From IMG/VR virus record IMGVR_UViG_3300028840_005080, positions 23,413 through 87,412 of that record: a stretch of 64,000 nucleotides of DNA; one strand, 5' to 3'. Positions within the stretch are counted from its first letter, which is position 1, and the number at the start of each line of letters is the position of its first letter. Below the pieces are notes generated by a model. It had not been told where the DNA came from. It did not search any database and saw only the letters and a program-made list of their open reading frames with translations. The translations under genes and the position numbers were made by a program. Of the stretch, positions 9,436 to 17,624 are shown piece after piece. This DNA comes from a virus.

Positions 9436-10428
9436 CTAAACAGATTTTATCTTTACTATTCTTTTGAATTTTTCTCCGATGAACATAATCCCATGATCGT
9501 TGATTTTTGCCTTTTTTGTCAATTTTAAAGAATCATAGAACAAATCAGAATCAACAAAAAATTCGATATTTTCGTTAAATCCGTCGAATTCGATATTCTT
9601 TTTGATTCTGCCTTTTGCGCCTTTGTTGCCGATAATAACCGCTTCATTCTCGAATATTTTTATATTTATTGCGTTATCATCATCTTTAAAAATAACACAT
9701 TCGTCAATAACTTTATCAAAATCTTTCGGAAATTCAATATCATTGCCTTCAAAATCTTCAAAAAATCTTCTCCATCCGTCAAAATTAGAAATATCATGAC
9801 TTTTGAATTTTATTTGATAATCTTCTCCGTTCATTACAACAACATTTTCAGGAAGCACACAATATTCAATCGGATAGTTTTTAATAATGAATTCTGATAC
9901 AATCGGGTGAATACAAAAAGAAGATTTTATATCTACATCGCAACATGTGGCTGCTATCCTCGCTCCTCCTGTCGCAGCATCAATATCGAACACAACACTA
10001 CTTGAAATATGATCTTTGTCTTTATTCGCCGTTTTTTGACAAATTTCCAATGCTTCGAAAAAATCTTCATTTAGTTGTTCAAATTCACCAATTTCAAAAG
10101 AAAATCGCTTAACCTCGTTTTCTATGTCTGTTATTCCGAAATCAAGATTTATTGATTTCGATACAAAAGAAACAGACGACTCATCTATTTTTAAATCAAA
10201 TTCTGTTTCTTTTGTTTTCTTTAGAAATTTTACTAATTCGTTAGCGGGAATGGAAAACGTTTTTTCGTCTGTTTCAAATTTCGAAGATACCAAAATCAAA
10301 CCGTTGGTAACCCAAATTCTGTTGTTGTAAAAAAACAACAAATCGCAATTTTCTAATCTTGGATTGTCTTTTGCATAAGGGGCCAGAATTTGAACTTTTT
10401 TTAATAATTCATCCTTTTGTATTTTCAT
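9436..10428 (-). CDS. DNA polymerase sliding clamp (beta/DnaN-like, divergent)
   Basis: A 330-residue protein, near the length of bacterial beta clamps. Segment SIPANELVKFLKK near residue 78 is typical of the first clamp domain, and the alternating beta strands and C-terminal MFIGEKFKRIVKI fit the third. Together with the adjacent polymerase III alpha and AAA+ loader this is the processivity clamp. The start ATG at 10428 overlaps the stop of a 24-codon ORF (ATATGA) and has AAAGGG upstream, so translation is probably coupled. Confidence 0.7.
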   Translation of the reverse strand: MKIQKDELLKKVQILAPYAKDNPRLENCDLLFFYNNRIWVTNGLILVSSKFETDEKTFSIPANELVKFLKKTKETEFDLKIDESSVSFVSKSINLDFGITDIENEVKRFSFEIGEFEQLNEDFFEALEICQKTANKDKDHISSSVVFDIDAATGGARIAATCCDVDIKSSFCIHPIVSEFIIKNYPIEYCVLPENVVVMNGEDYQIKFKSHDISNFDGWRRFFEDFEGNDIEFPKDFDKVIDECVIFKDDDNAINIKIFENEAVIIGNKGAKGRIKKNIEFDGFNENIEFFVDSDLFYDSLKLTKKAKINDHGIMFIGEKFKRIVKIKSV

Positions 10429-10499
10429 ATCATCCCTTTAAATTTTGAAATTTCAAGAACTTCTACCCTAATTTTATCTTCTTTCGCTTTTATCCTCAT
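10425..10499 (-). CDS. 24-residue ORF ahead of the sliding clamp
   Basis: An ATG at 10499 follows a strong AAAGGAG site; the 24 codons end in a TGA overlapping the clamp ATG, suggesting coupled translation. Its start MRIK and its segment IRVEVLEIS resemble the start (MRIKYG) and end (IRIEVLEII) of the 129-residue protein at 60.8-61.2 kb, as if it were an internally deleted copy. It could also be a leader peptide regulating the clamp. Confidence 0.55.
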   Translation of the reverse strand: MRIKAKEDKIRVEVLEISKFKGMI

Positions 10500-10536
10500 T
10501 TTCAATTCTCCTTTTTTTTAATATTTTTAAAAATGT

Positions 10537-10618
10537 GTCGTCTTGCGGATATTGCCAGAAAATGTTTTTGGTGAGCGATTGCTATCCGATATCCGCTTTG
10601 TTGGCTAGGACAGACGAC
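10537..10618 (-). promoter_or_regulatory. Nested hairpin leader RNA upstream of the clamp operon
   Basis: In the 5' leader after the promoter at 10654-10681, two nested stems can form: GTCGTCT/AGACGAC (10612-10618 with 10537-10543, 7 bp) and GCGGATAT/ATATCCGC (10589-10596 with 10545-10552, 8 bp). The interior is about 36 bases. GC content is clearly above the surroundings. This suggests a regulatory RNA fold controlling clamp and polymerase expression; the class is not recognised. Confidence 0.55.
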
Positions 10619-10653
10619 GTTGTCCCCTTAAAGGAGCGCAATCATAATCATAT

Positions 10654-10681
10654 ATTATATATATGTTTTTGAGATTGTCAA
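10654..10681 (-). promoter_or_regulatory. Sigma70-type promoter for the clamp-polymerase operon
   Basis: Minus-strand TTGACA (10676-10681) is followed after 16 bases by TATAAT (10654-10659), both perfect consensus hexamers. It sits just after the pentapeptide gene stop region and directs transcription into the structured leader, the 24-codon ORF and the clamp. This implies early transcription by host polymerase. Confidence 0.75.
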
Positions 10682-11505
10682 TATTTAAGAGCTTCTTCAT
10701 AAGTCATAAAAAAATGAATTCCATCAGAACATTCAGTTTTCGGATTATTATCATAGTTATCCGCTTTGACATACTTCCCAACAATATATCGCAATTCCGG
10801 CCTAATCGATCCTGTAGATTCTTTTTTTATTTTCCCGTTTTCATCTTTAATTTCAATAACAAAGGCATATTCGGATCTACATTTTCTTCCAATCAAACTT
10901 GATGTTCTTCTTGAAAAAGCAGGGATCCTTAATTTTATTATATCTTCATCCCTTCCTTTTTTCCAACAATGAAATTCTCCATATGTCGGGCAAATTTTAT
11001 AATCAGGCAAATCAGCCTCGAACAAATCAGCCCCGAACAAATCAGCCCCGAACAAATTAGCCTCGGACAAATTAGCCCGTCTCAAATAAGCCTCGGACAA
11101 ATCAGCACATCTCAAATCAGCCTCGAACAAATCAGCCTCGAACAAATTAGCCTCGGACAAATTAGCCTCGAACAAATAAGCCTCAGACAAATCAGCCCGT
11201 CTCAAATCAGCCTTGGACAAATCAGCCCGTCTCAAATCAGCCTCGGACAAATCAGCCCATCTCAAATCAGCCCCAAACAAATTAGCCTCAGGCAAATCAG
11301 CCTCGGACAAATCAGCCCATCTCAAATCAGCCCCAAACAAATTAGCCTCAGGCAAATCAGCCTCGGACAAATTGACATTATACAAATCAGCCTTGGACAA
11401 ATAAGCCTTGGACAAATCTATAATTATACCCGGATTTTTCATCCTAAATTCATTCCATTTTTTTACTCCGCTTTTCAAAATTTCCAAATGTTCTTGATTT
11501 GCCAT
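10678..11505 (-). CDS. Pentapeptide-repeat protein with C-terminal DUF5758-like domain
   Basis: A 275-residue protein: a cap of about 33 residues (HLEILKSGVKKWNEFR), about 27 pentapeptides of A(D/N)L type up to residue ~168, then a C-terminal domain with FHCWKKGRD, KLRIPAFSRR, GRKCRSEYAFV and SDGIHFFMTYEEA. This end is typical of pentapeptide proteins carrying a small domain of unknown function (DUF5758-like, from memory). The start at 11505 has AAAGGAG. The two A-D-L-rich arrays here and at 5.3-5.8 kb share a cap but not a tail. Possible DNA mimic; function unproven. Confidence 0.8.
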   Translation of the reverse strand: MANQEHLEILKSGVKKWNEFRMKNPGIIIDLSKAYLSKADLYNVNLSEADLPEANLFGADLRWADLSEADLPEANLFGADLRWADLSEADLRRADLSKADLRRADLSEAYLFEANLSEANLFEADLFEADLRCADLSEAYLRRANLSEANLFGADLFGADLFEADLPDYKICPTYGEFHCWKKGRDEDIIKLRIPAFSRRTSSLIGRKCRSEYAFVIEIKDENGKIKKESTGSIRPELRYIVGKYVKADNYDNNPKTECSDGIHFFMTYEEALKY

Positions 11506-11534
11506 TTTCTTTCTCCTTTTTTATTATTTAAAAT

Positions 11535-11562
11535 AAAATAACAAAGTTTTTTTATAAGTCAA
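11535..11562 (-). promoter_or_regulatory. Probable sigma70-type promoter upstream of the pentapeptide gene
   Basis: Minus-strand TTGACT (11557-11562), 16-base spacer, TATTTT (11535-11540). It lies 30 bases before the gene start. The -10 element is imperfect, so confidence is moderate. Confidence 0.45.
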
Positions 11563-11632
11563 TCATGAAAATAGCTGATTACAGTCAATTATCAGCAAAT
11601 ATCAATACAATCCATCAAATTTCCTTCAAAAA

Positions 11633-13162
11633 TCATATAAAATCTCTTTTTTTCTCGATTTTTCTATGCCATTCTGAATCAACAAACATTTTCCCATAAT
11701 CCCGGCATTGTAAACACGCCGCTTGTCTGTCTGAAAAATCCCCATGTCTGTCGAACCAACCAATCCGTATGTATTTTAACCTCTTTTCATATTTTGACTG
11801 CGATAAAAACAAAGCTCCGTCGACATTGGCCAAAACTCCGATTTTTGATCCGGATACATTTTTTTCATCGAGATTGTCCTTTTTTAGTGCATCATAATCG
11901 CCCTGATGCGCCGTAAACAAAGCAGCGTATCTTGATCCGGCCAGACCACACGCATTCCGATACATCAGATCGATGATATCATGCTTTTGTTCACATCCAC
12001 TCATTGACTGTATAGAATCAAGAATGATCACATCCGGAATAAAATTTTCCTGATTCTCCAATATTTCCAAATCGCGCTCAACATTGAAAAATCCTGCCGA
12101 GAATTTTGGATACACACAGATTCTGAGATTATTCAATTTTAATCTTTCTATTTGTTTGCTCTTTTTTAAAACATGGTGTTCGCTCATTTTTTGTTTTTTT
12201 TTTGATTTATACCATACAGACGGAATAAAATGTTTGCTACCTCTGCATTCTGTACAAATTTTATGATCAACCGTCTTATAATCAACGCATATTTTATAAT
12301 CTTTGCCTACTACTGATATTTTGTTTTTTACTCTGTTCGGTTTTCTGCATTCAAGAGACTGATTTAAAAGACAATCAAAATAAGGAAAATCATATTCATC
12401 ATTGTTTTTGTCCAATTTCCCTGTAATTTGCTTATAAATTCTATCATCAGTTGCTTCCATCGTCATTTCAAAAGAAAACCAAACTACGCGAAGATGTTTT
12501 TCTATGGCCAATAACGCTGTTTCCTGAAGCCATGATGTTTTCCCGCGTTTTGGGATCCCCAAATAAACGTATGTATGTCCTTTTTTAAAATGCCCAACCA
12601 ATTCTCCCAAAACTCCCGGAAATTTAAAAAGATTGTTTTTATCGCGATTTGCAAAATGATTTTTAATGTGTTCCGTATTAAAAGGATTATACCATCCGCT
12701 CAGTTGATGTTCGACTTTTTTATATTCATCGTAAATCCTTTCAGCTTCTTCCGTTTTATCGTTTTCAAGAGCTAATTCAATTTTTTTTGTAAACAGCATC
12801 AATGATCGTTTTTTGAAATATTTTACAGCCAAATCATAAACATACGAATCATTAAAATTTTTTAACTCAAAATTTACAGAGATTTTTTCTATAAGAATTT
12901 GAATCAATTCATTTTCAGCATCTTCATATTTTATTTTTTTTTCATCAAATTTGTCAATTATATGTTTATTTGGTACTCTTCCATAATCTTTGAAATACTC
13001 AATACTCCATTCAATAATCTTTCTCATATTCTTGTTTATTATGTAATCACGCTGATATATCGGAATGATTTTTTTTATAAATTCATCAGAAATCACACAT
13101 GCTATTACAATTTTTAATTCAATATTGTTTTCATTCGGTTTTTTTAATTCAACTATTCCCAT
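11633..13162 (-). CDS. Replicative DNA helicase (DnaB/gp41-type RecA-fold)
   Basis: A 509-residue protein with Walker A GIPKRGKTS (202-210), the H1a-like WFSFEM (228-233) and Walker B VIILDSIQS (near 375), the pattern of DnaB-family ring helicases. The N-terminal 150 residues are helical, as in DnaB. Between Walker motifs lies an insertion of about 80 residues with cysteines at 264, 272, 292, 303 and 306 that may bind zinc; this is unusual for the family. It would unwind DNA ahead of the polymerase and recruit the primase at 18.7-19.5 kb. The start has AGGAG. Confidence 0.8.
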   Translation of the reverse strand: MGIVELKKPNENNIELKIVIACVISDEFIKKIIPIYQRDYIINKNMRKIIEWSIEYFKDYGRVPNKHIIDKFDEKKIKYEDAENELIQILIEKISVNFELKNFNDSYVYDLAVKYFKKRSLMLFTKKIELALENDKTEEAERIYDEYKKVEHQLSGWYNPFNTEHIKNHFANRDKNNLFKFPGVLGELVGHFKKGHTYVYLGIPKRGKTSWLQETALLAIEKHLRVVWFSFEMTMEATDDRIYKQITGKLDKNNDEYDFPYFDCLLNQSLECRKPNRVKNKISVVGKDYKICVDYKTVDHKICTECRGSKHFIPSVWYKSKKKQKMSEHHVLKKSKQIERLKLNNLRICVYPKFSAGFFNVERDLEILENQENFIPDVIILDSIQSMSGCEQKHDIIDLMYRNACGLAGSRYAALFTAHQGDYDALKKDNLDEKNVSGSKIGVLANVDGALFLSQSKYEKRLKYIRIGWFDRHGDFSDRQAACLQCRDYGKMFVDSEWHRKIEKKRDFI

Positions 13163-13171
13163 TATCGCTCC

Positions 13172-14071
13172 TTAAAACAATTCGGGTTTTATTTCTTTTA
13201 TTTTTGCAATCATAAGCCCATAAAGTCTTGAAAAATCAATAACAGGATTTTTATTTTTCTTAATAATACTCCAAATTTCTTCGTTTATCAAATCATAATA
13301 AATCGTTTGTAGCAATCTTGGAATAAATTTTTTATCCCATTCTCCGATATCGTTTACGATTTTCGCATAAGTTTTTTCTACAAAATGTTCGGATATATAT
13401 TTTTCAGCTATTTTCTGTTCTATTCCGCCTTTTGATTTTTTTATTGTTGGTTGATTTTTTGAATGTTTTTCTTTGAATTCGTTCGTGATCATTTTTGCCC
13501 ATGTTGTTCTTCCATATTTATTCCGGAAGTTATAATTTTTAACAACAACACCTTCACCGGTATTTTTGCCGTTATCGACAAGAAACCAATTGCTTTCCAA
13601 TTCGTGCAAAATATTATCCTTTGTCGGATTTTTTATAACACAAAGCGGAGGGATGAAATCAATATCGCGTTCAAAAAGATACAATCTGTATTTTTCATAA
13701 CTCAGATATTCTTCTTTTTCATCATCAAAAACATCAAAAACATAAAACTTCCTCCATGCGTCTTTTTGATAATCCTTAAAACTATGCGGAACCAACCACT
13801 CTCCGTAAAGTCTCAAATTAGGATTGCATTGAAAAAAACATTTATAATTTTTAGATTTTTCTCCGTTTAAGACATAATCACAAAACCCGGCATTATCATC
13901 TTCTGTTGCGAGCTCTCTATTCCTTGATCCGACTTTTATTTTTTCATCTTCAAACCAAATACTCCCGTTTGTTCCGTCAATTTTTGGGAATATGTGACAA
14001 GTTCCTAATTCTATTCCAGCAACTTCGTCATTTTCGAATCTTTTAATGTGCATATATTTTTTAAATGACAT
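13172..14071 (-). CDS. RNA ligase (Rnl2-like nucleotidyltransferase)
   Basis: A 299-residue protein with the covalent nucleotidyltransferase motifs: KIDG (Lys30-Gly33, lysine that takes AMP), motif III LYGEW (88-92), motif IV EGVVVK (173-178) and motif V WAKM (191-194). The surrounding SIWFEDEKIKVGSRNRE and the absence of an OB-fold DNA ligase domain fit the RNA_ligase family typified by T4 Rnl2, which seals nicks in RNA. Phages use it to repair tRNAs cut by host defence. It overlaps nothing and has AGGAGG at 14071. Confidence 0.8.
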   Translation of the reverse strand: MSFKKYMHIKRFENDEVAGIELGTCHIFPKIDGTNGSIWFEDEKIKVGSRNRELATEDDNAGFCDYVLNGEKSKNYKCFFQCNPNLRLYGEWLVPHSFKDYQKDAWRKFYVFDVFDDEKEEYLSYEKYRLYLFERDIDFIPPLCVIKNPTKDNILHELESNWFLVDNGKNTGEGVVVKNYNFRNKYGRTTWAKMITNEFKEKHSKNQPTIKKSKGGIEQKIAEKYISEHFVEKTYAKIVNDIGEWDKKFIPRLLQTIYYDLINEEIWSIIKKNKNPVIDFSRLYGLMIAKIKEIKPELF

Positions 14072-14161
14072 TCTCGCCTCCTCATTTCGCGTATTTTCGA
14101 TTATTTTTTAAAACCCATACCAAACCATTAAGAAAAAATAAAAGTCGAATTTTGAGGGTAA

Positions 14162-14548
14162 TCATGGCATTTTATGAGATTCTTTTATAATCTTCTTTCT
14201 GTCAATAATATCTGTATCGCAATATTCAAAATCATAAAGTAAATCGCCTATGCTTTTAAATTTCGCTTCTTTCGCTTCATTTTTCGTGTCGTATTTAACA
14301 CGAATGACATATTCAACAAAGTATTCTCTTCCAAAAACCCATTCTGGGCAAATTTTTTTAATTTGAAAAAAATCCAAATCAAACTCACCATTTTCAAAAA
14401 CATTCACCCAAAAATCAGTAAACGAATCAAATATATGTTGTTGAGTATCCCGATTCTGGAAAAATTTTTTTTCTTTTGCATCATATATCGCAAATTTTTT
14501 TTCTTTTGCATCATCACGCAAATCGATAAATTTATATTTGTTTGCCAT
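14162..14548 (-). CDS. Hypothetical protein with an internal heptapeptide duplication
   Basis: A 128-residue protein of unknown function with a ribosome site AAAGGA ahead of ATG 14548. Near its N-terminus DAKEKKF occurs twice, ten codons apart, produced by a 23-base direct repeat at 14462-14484 and 14492-14514. The remainder contains an aromatic-rich region (TDFWVNVFENGEFDLDFF). No family is recognised. Confidence 0.6.
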   Translation of the reverse strand: MANKYKFIDLRDDAKEKKFAIYDAKEKKFFQNRDTQQHIFDSFTDFWVNVFENGEFDLDFFQIKKICPEWVFGREYFVEYVIRVKYDTKNEAKEAKFKSIGDLLYDFEYCDTDIIDRKKIIKESHKMP

Positions 14549-14609
14549 TTTTTTCTGTTCCTTTCTTTTTTTGTTCAGAAACGTTATTCCCTCTCCTTTC
14601 CAATAAAAT

Positions 14610-15971
14610 TTAACATTCTGTTGATTCTATTTCACCTATCCTTTGACCAAACTTCATAACCGTATCATAAAACCATCCCTGTGTAAATATCACAGGAGTC
14701 CAAATAGTATTTTTCTTTTCCGAAATTGAGTTTTCCATCATATCTATCAATTCCGGAAGTGTTGTTATTTCTCCGATAAATTTGTTTTGGTTTTCTCTAA
14801 TCCACTTTTCTGCAATAATTGAGCCCGACATAAGTATTTGTTCTTCCTTCAGACTCAATTTTCTTGGGAATCGCTTTTTTAATTCACCATAAACTTTTTC
14901 ATTGTGTTTTGGAAGTTTTTTAGCAAATTTAAATTCCAGATCTCTGTAATCCGTATCTTTTATTTCGATAAACCAGCAATCTTTTTTTAATTTTATCGGA
15001 TTTTTTGATTCTTTCGCTTTGTTTTTTACATAATTATTCCAGCCATTTAAAAAATCACATAAACTTACTCTATGGCCTATTGCTTGTTTGGATAAAATCA
15101 GCATATCTTTGTTTTGCCATAAACGATCATACTTTTCAATTGATTTTTTAATTATGGCTGAATCTGCGTCTTTTTCCAGTAAATTTATTAATACTTGTAT
15201 TGAATTATTATAAACTTTTGATCCTTCTCTGTGGGATATTAAATTTGATTTGCTGTTCCAATAATCCATGATTTCTTTTGATTTGTTATAAAATTTGTTT
15301 TGTTCTGTTTTGGATAAATTTTTATTTGATTCTGAATTTATAACAGATTTATCAAAAACGGAATCTGTTGCTTTTGATTTATCAAAAAGCATGTTATTAT
15401 TATTAATAACATTTTTTTTATGTTGATAATCTCTGTTGTTAATCTCTGTATTAGTGTTACGAAAATCTTCATGACCCTGGTACAAATTTTTGTAAGAGGG
15501 GGGTACTGTTTTTTGTAAGAGGGGGTGATTATATGTAAAATTTTCAATAGTTTCTGCAACCGGACAAATATACATAACATTATTCAAAATAGTGTTATTA
15601 TTTCGAATTGTTATTTTTCTGAATTCTCTTTTTATCAATCCGAGTAAAACAAGATTATCAATTGCTCTTTTAATTTGTCTTTTGCTTAAACCATAAAAAT
15701 CAGCATAATCTTTATAGCTCTTTTGGAGCATATCGGCTTTGAATTTTGCTTTGTAATTTATTATATAGCCTGTTTTCTCGTCTCTTATTTCTGTTGGGCG
15801 ATACCAATAAACAACATCTGATAAAATATTTATTGCGAGAAGATCAGGCTTGCTTTTGCCCTTTTCTGTTTCCATTAATATCGTCTTAAACCAATTATGA
15901 GGAACAATATTTCCTGTTATGCCAAGTTTCATTATTTTTTCACATATTTCCCACGTTTGTTGTTTTTCCAT
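14610..15971 (-). CDS. Winged-helix replication-initiator-like protein
   Basis: A 453-residue protein. Residues 10-130 hold a winged-helix domain of the kind found in phage replisome organisers and plasmid Rep-like proteins (DVVYWYRPTE, then SYKDYADFYGLSKRQIKRAI as helix-turn-helix and IKREFRKI as wing). The middle is Asn/Lys-rich and low complexity. The C-terminal part (from about 230) is helical and ends with WTPVIFTQGWFYDTV. By analogy it may bind the origin or load the helicase. The start at 15971 has GGAG. It lies at the end of the operon led by promoter box A. Confidence 0.6.
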   Translation of the reverse strand: MEKQQTWEICEKIMKLGITGNIVPHNWFKTILMETEKGKSKPDLLAINILSDVVYWYRPTEIRDEKTGYIINYKAKFKADMLQKSYKDYADFYGLSKRQIKRAIDNLVLLGLIKREFRKITIRNNNTILNNVMYICPVAETIENFTYNHPLLQKTVPPSYKNLYQGHEDFRNTNTEINNRDYQHKKNVINNNNMLFDKSKATDSVFDKSVINSESNKNLSKTEQNKFYNKSKEIMDYWNSKSNLISHREGSKVYNNSIQVLINLLEKDADSAIIKKSIEKYDRLWQNKDMLILSKQAIGHRVSLCDFLNGWNNYVKNKAKESKNPIKLKKDCWFIEIKDTDYRDLEFKFAKKLPKHNEKVYGELKKRFPRKLSLKEEQILMSGSIIAEKWIRENQNKFIGEITTLPELIDMMENSISEKKNTIWTPVIFTQGWFYDTVMKFGQRIGEIESTEC

Positions 15972-16116
15972 TATTTGATTCTCCGTTTTTTTTAACTAAC
16001 CAATCTGATATGAGTTTGTTTATAACGCGACTTTTGTTATGCAACCCTTTGTCACAATACTCATCAAATTGTTTTTTTACATTTTCATCAATCGTATAGC
16101 TTACAGTTATTTTCAT
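15940..16116 (-). CDS. Ribbon-helix-helix (Arc/CopG-like) protein
   Basis: A 58-residue ORF with AAAGGAAAG before ATG 16116. A short beta strand (MKITVSYTID) is followed by two helices containing KSRVINKLISDWL, the usual CopG/Arc ribbon-helix-helix pattern, so it should bind DNA as a dimer and may be a repressor or arrangement factor. It overlaps the initiator-like gene by 32 bases. It is the first gene after promoter box A (16162-16182). Confidence 0.75.
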   Translation of the reverse strand: MKITVSYTIDENVKKQFDEYCDKGLHNKSRVINKLISDWLVKKNGESNNGKTTNVGNM

Positions 16117-16161
16117 TTCTTTCCTTTCACATTATTTATATTATATTATCATAAAAATAAT

Positions 16162-16182
16162 TTATTAAAAAGTTAAAAATTA
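16162..16182 (-). promoter_or_regulatory. Repeated 21-bp promoter-like box, copy A
   Basis: Minus-strand core TTTTTAACTTTTTAATAA, identical to copies at 41536-41556 and 56694-56714 and one base different from 33984-34004. The box also supplies the stop codon of the Cys-rich ORF upstream. It lies 46 bases before the RHH gene. Copy A keeps the 21-bp box but lacks the downstream CTGTTA element seen in the others. Confidence 0.6.
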
Positions 16183-16338
16183 CTTATCATCAAACAAAAA
16201 AAACTCACATTTCTTCATTAGTTCATGTAAAAAAACAGAACAAAAAATCCAATTCTGACAATAAAGACTTTCCGGGTTATCCCAATAAGGGCAATTTTTA
16301 CAGTGCTTTATTTTTGTGTTTGGTTTTGCTTCTGTCAC
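16180..16338 (-). CDS. Small cysteine-rich protein
   Basis: A 52-codon frame from GTG 16338 to TAA 16180 with HCKNCPYWDNPESLYCQNW and two later cysteines, a C-x2-C-x10-C-x5-C pattern that suggests a small zinc-binding fold. A similar C-x2-C-H-W pattern occurs in the 47-residue ORF at 46.7 kb. The ribosome site is weak, so the start is uncertain. Function unknown. Confidence 0.5.
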   Translation of the reverse strand: MTEAKPNTKIKHCKNCPYWDNPESLYCQNWIFCSVFLHELMKKCEFFLFDDK

Positions 16339-16393
16339 GGTTTGTGCTTTCTTTGTCTATAATACGAAGATTGCAATCACATATTGGTTCAAT

Positions 16394-16480
16394 TCATATT
16401 CCATCGATATATACCACTATGTTTCCACTCCCTTTGCGTTTTTGACAGGCTTTTTCTTCTTCTAGTAGAGGTATCGCCAT
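16394..16480 (-). CDS. 28-residue ORF
   Basis: ATG 16480 follows AAAGGAG at good spacing; 28 codons (MAIPLLEEEKACQKRKG and on) end at TGA 16394. It begins 13 bases after the restored end of the methyltransferase frame. The strong ribosome site is the main evidence. It may be truncated, since coding-like codons continue in other frames downstream in this decayed region. Confidence 0.4.
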   Translation of the reverse strand: MAIPLLEEEKACQKRKGSGNIVVYIDGI

Positions 16481-16493
16481 TGTTTTTTCTCCT

Positions 16494-17049
16494 TTATCTC
16501 CATTGTTCCGCCATGGCTTTTGCTACTCCTGCATAAGTTTTACTCCTTTTCTTTCTTCTGTCATGGCTTGGTGGCATTTTCCATATTTTTTTGCTCTCTT
16601 CCCGATACGATTTTTGTAGGTTTTAGTTGTGGAAGCCTATTTATCCACAGACATGTGGCTTTTGTTTCTCCATGCCCGAATTGCCATGGTTGAATAATCT
16701 GATCAGGCTTTCTATAATGTGTTGACATAATTCCTATTGGATTTTCAATCATCCATTTGCAAGATAAATTCGTGAACATCAAAAAGAAATCTATTGCTTC
16801 TTTTTGCCTACCGTCTTTTTGTTTCTCTTTAAACCATCTTGCTCCTGATGACGCAAGATGAGTACACGGCGGAAATGCCAAGACCATATCCCATTTTTTC
16901 CAAAGTAAATTGGTTACATCATCTTGTATGTGCCATTCAGGATGATCACCACCACATTGTAAAATATCGCATGAAAAAGCACTATGTCCTTTTTTTCGAA
17001 ATTCAATTGTAACAGCTTGACTTTCTTCACATGCAACTAAAATTTTCAT
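16494..17049 (-). pseudogene. Phage DNA methyltransferase-like gene with a poly-A frameshift
   Basis: From ATG 17049 the frame gives MKILVACEES and FPPCTHLASSGARWF (PPC at 60-62), the start of a phage family annotated as DNA cytosine methyltransferase-like. The frame then ends early at 16561 (162 residues). Removing one A from the run of seven at about 16584-16590 restores a typical family C-terminus (KIWKMPPSHDRRKK, then KTYAGVAKAMAEQW) ending at TAA 16494. So the gene is frameshifted, or the homopolymer is misread. Catalytic activity is likely lost unless slippage rescues it. Confidence 0.7.
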
Positions 17050-17262
17050 TTACCAATCCAACTCCTTTCCGCCCCTAAAAAATTTTACAGCACGATTATA
17101 AAGCAAAGCCAAACATTTTTTATCACAGTTATCAATATCAATTTTGAGTTTTTTGGCTTCCGATTCCACAATTTTTTCTGTGATTTCCTCATTTGCCGGT
17201 TTTACAGTGATTCTATAATTTTTGTCTTTAACTGTTTCTTTTGTTTTATGACTTGTAAACAT
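17050..17262 (-). CDS. Hypothetical 70-residue protein
   Basis: A small charged protein starting at ATG 17262 behind GGGGAT, ending immediately before the methyltransferase-like gene (TAAATG). The sequence is mostly helical with one cysteine pair (NCDKKC). No family recognised. The gene follows the hairpin-rich leader at 17292-17430. Confidence 0.6.
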   Translation of the reverse strand: MFTSHKTKETVKDKNYRITVKPANEEITEKIVESEAKKLKIDIDNCDKKCLALLYNRAVKFFRGGKELDW

Positions 17263-17291
17263 GTTATCCCCTTGTTTTAAAAAGAAGAGGA

Positions 17292-17430
17292 GCGCGGCAT
17301 TTTTTTATCGATTGGCAGTCGAATACCGCGCGTTTTGGAGAGATTGGCAGAGGTATGAAAACTGTTTTGTTGTTGTAATTTTTTTTATCCAACGCCAATT
17401 TCTCTCACTATAAAGATTGCCAGTCTTTAT
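17292..17430 (-). promoter_or_regulatory. Hairpin-rich intergenic leader
   Basis: Between two small genes, this stretch can form several minus-strand stems: TAAAGA/TCTTTA (17424-17429 with 17411-17416), GAGAGAAATTGGC with GCCAATCTCTC (17394-17406 with 17338-17348) and GCGCGG/CCGCGC (17326-17331 with 17292-17297). The word (C)TG(C/G)CAATC recurs three times. It resembles a structured regulatory leader for the 70-residue gene; class unknown. Confidence 0.45.
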
Positions 17431-17441
17431 AAGGAATTTTA

Positions 17442-17624
17442 TCATTCCTTCAAAAATCTGTCAAGTTTTGAACGAAGGAATTTTTGATTGCCAACCAAAG
17501 ATTTATTTTCTTTTTGGTTCTTATATTCAATCGACATAAAACATTTCAGGCAATAATTTTTATCTATTCCTGGGATTTCGTTCGTTGTATCTTTACCACA
17601 TATTTTGCATTTATTCATTTTCAC
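17442..17624 (-). CDS. Small zinc-finger protein
   Basis: Sixty residues with CKICGK and CLKCF, a two-knuckle C-x2-C...C-x2-C zinc pattern separated by about 18 residues, followed by a basic helix. The start is a GTG at 17624 overlapping the upstream TGA (GTGA), or the ATG two codons later. Possible nucleic-acid or protein-binding role; no specific family recognised. Confidence 0.6.
   Translation of the reverse strand: MKMNKCKICGKDTTNEIPGIDKNYCLKCFMSIEYKNQKENKSLVGNQKFLRSKLDRFLKE

Noticed and set aside
10990-11420. Short direct repeats resembling a CRISPR array
   Set aside because: They are 15-base coding repeats of a pentapeptide protein without spacers of constant length.
10969-11541. Plus-strand ORF with tandem EQISL-type repeats, and a similar one at 5185-5667
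   Set aside because: These are antisense readings of the pentapeptide arrays.
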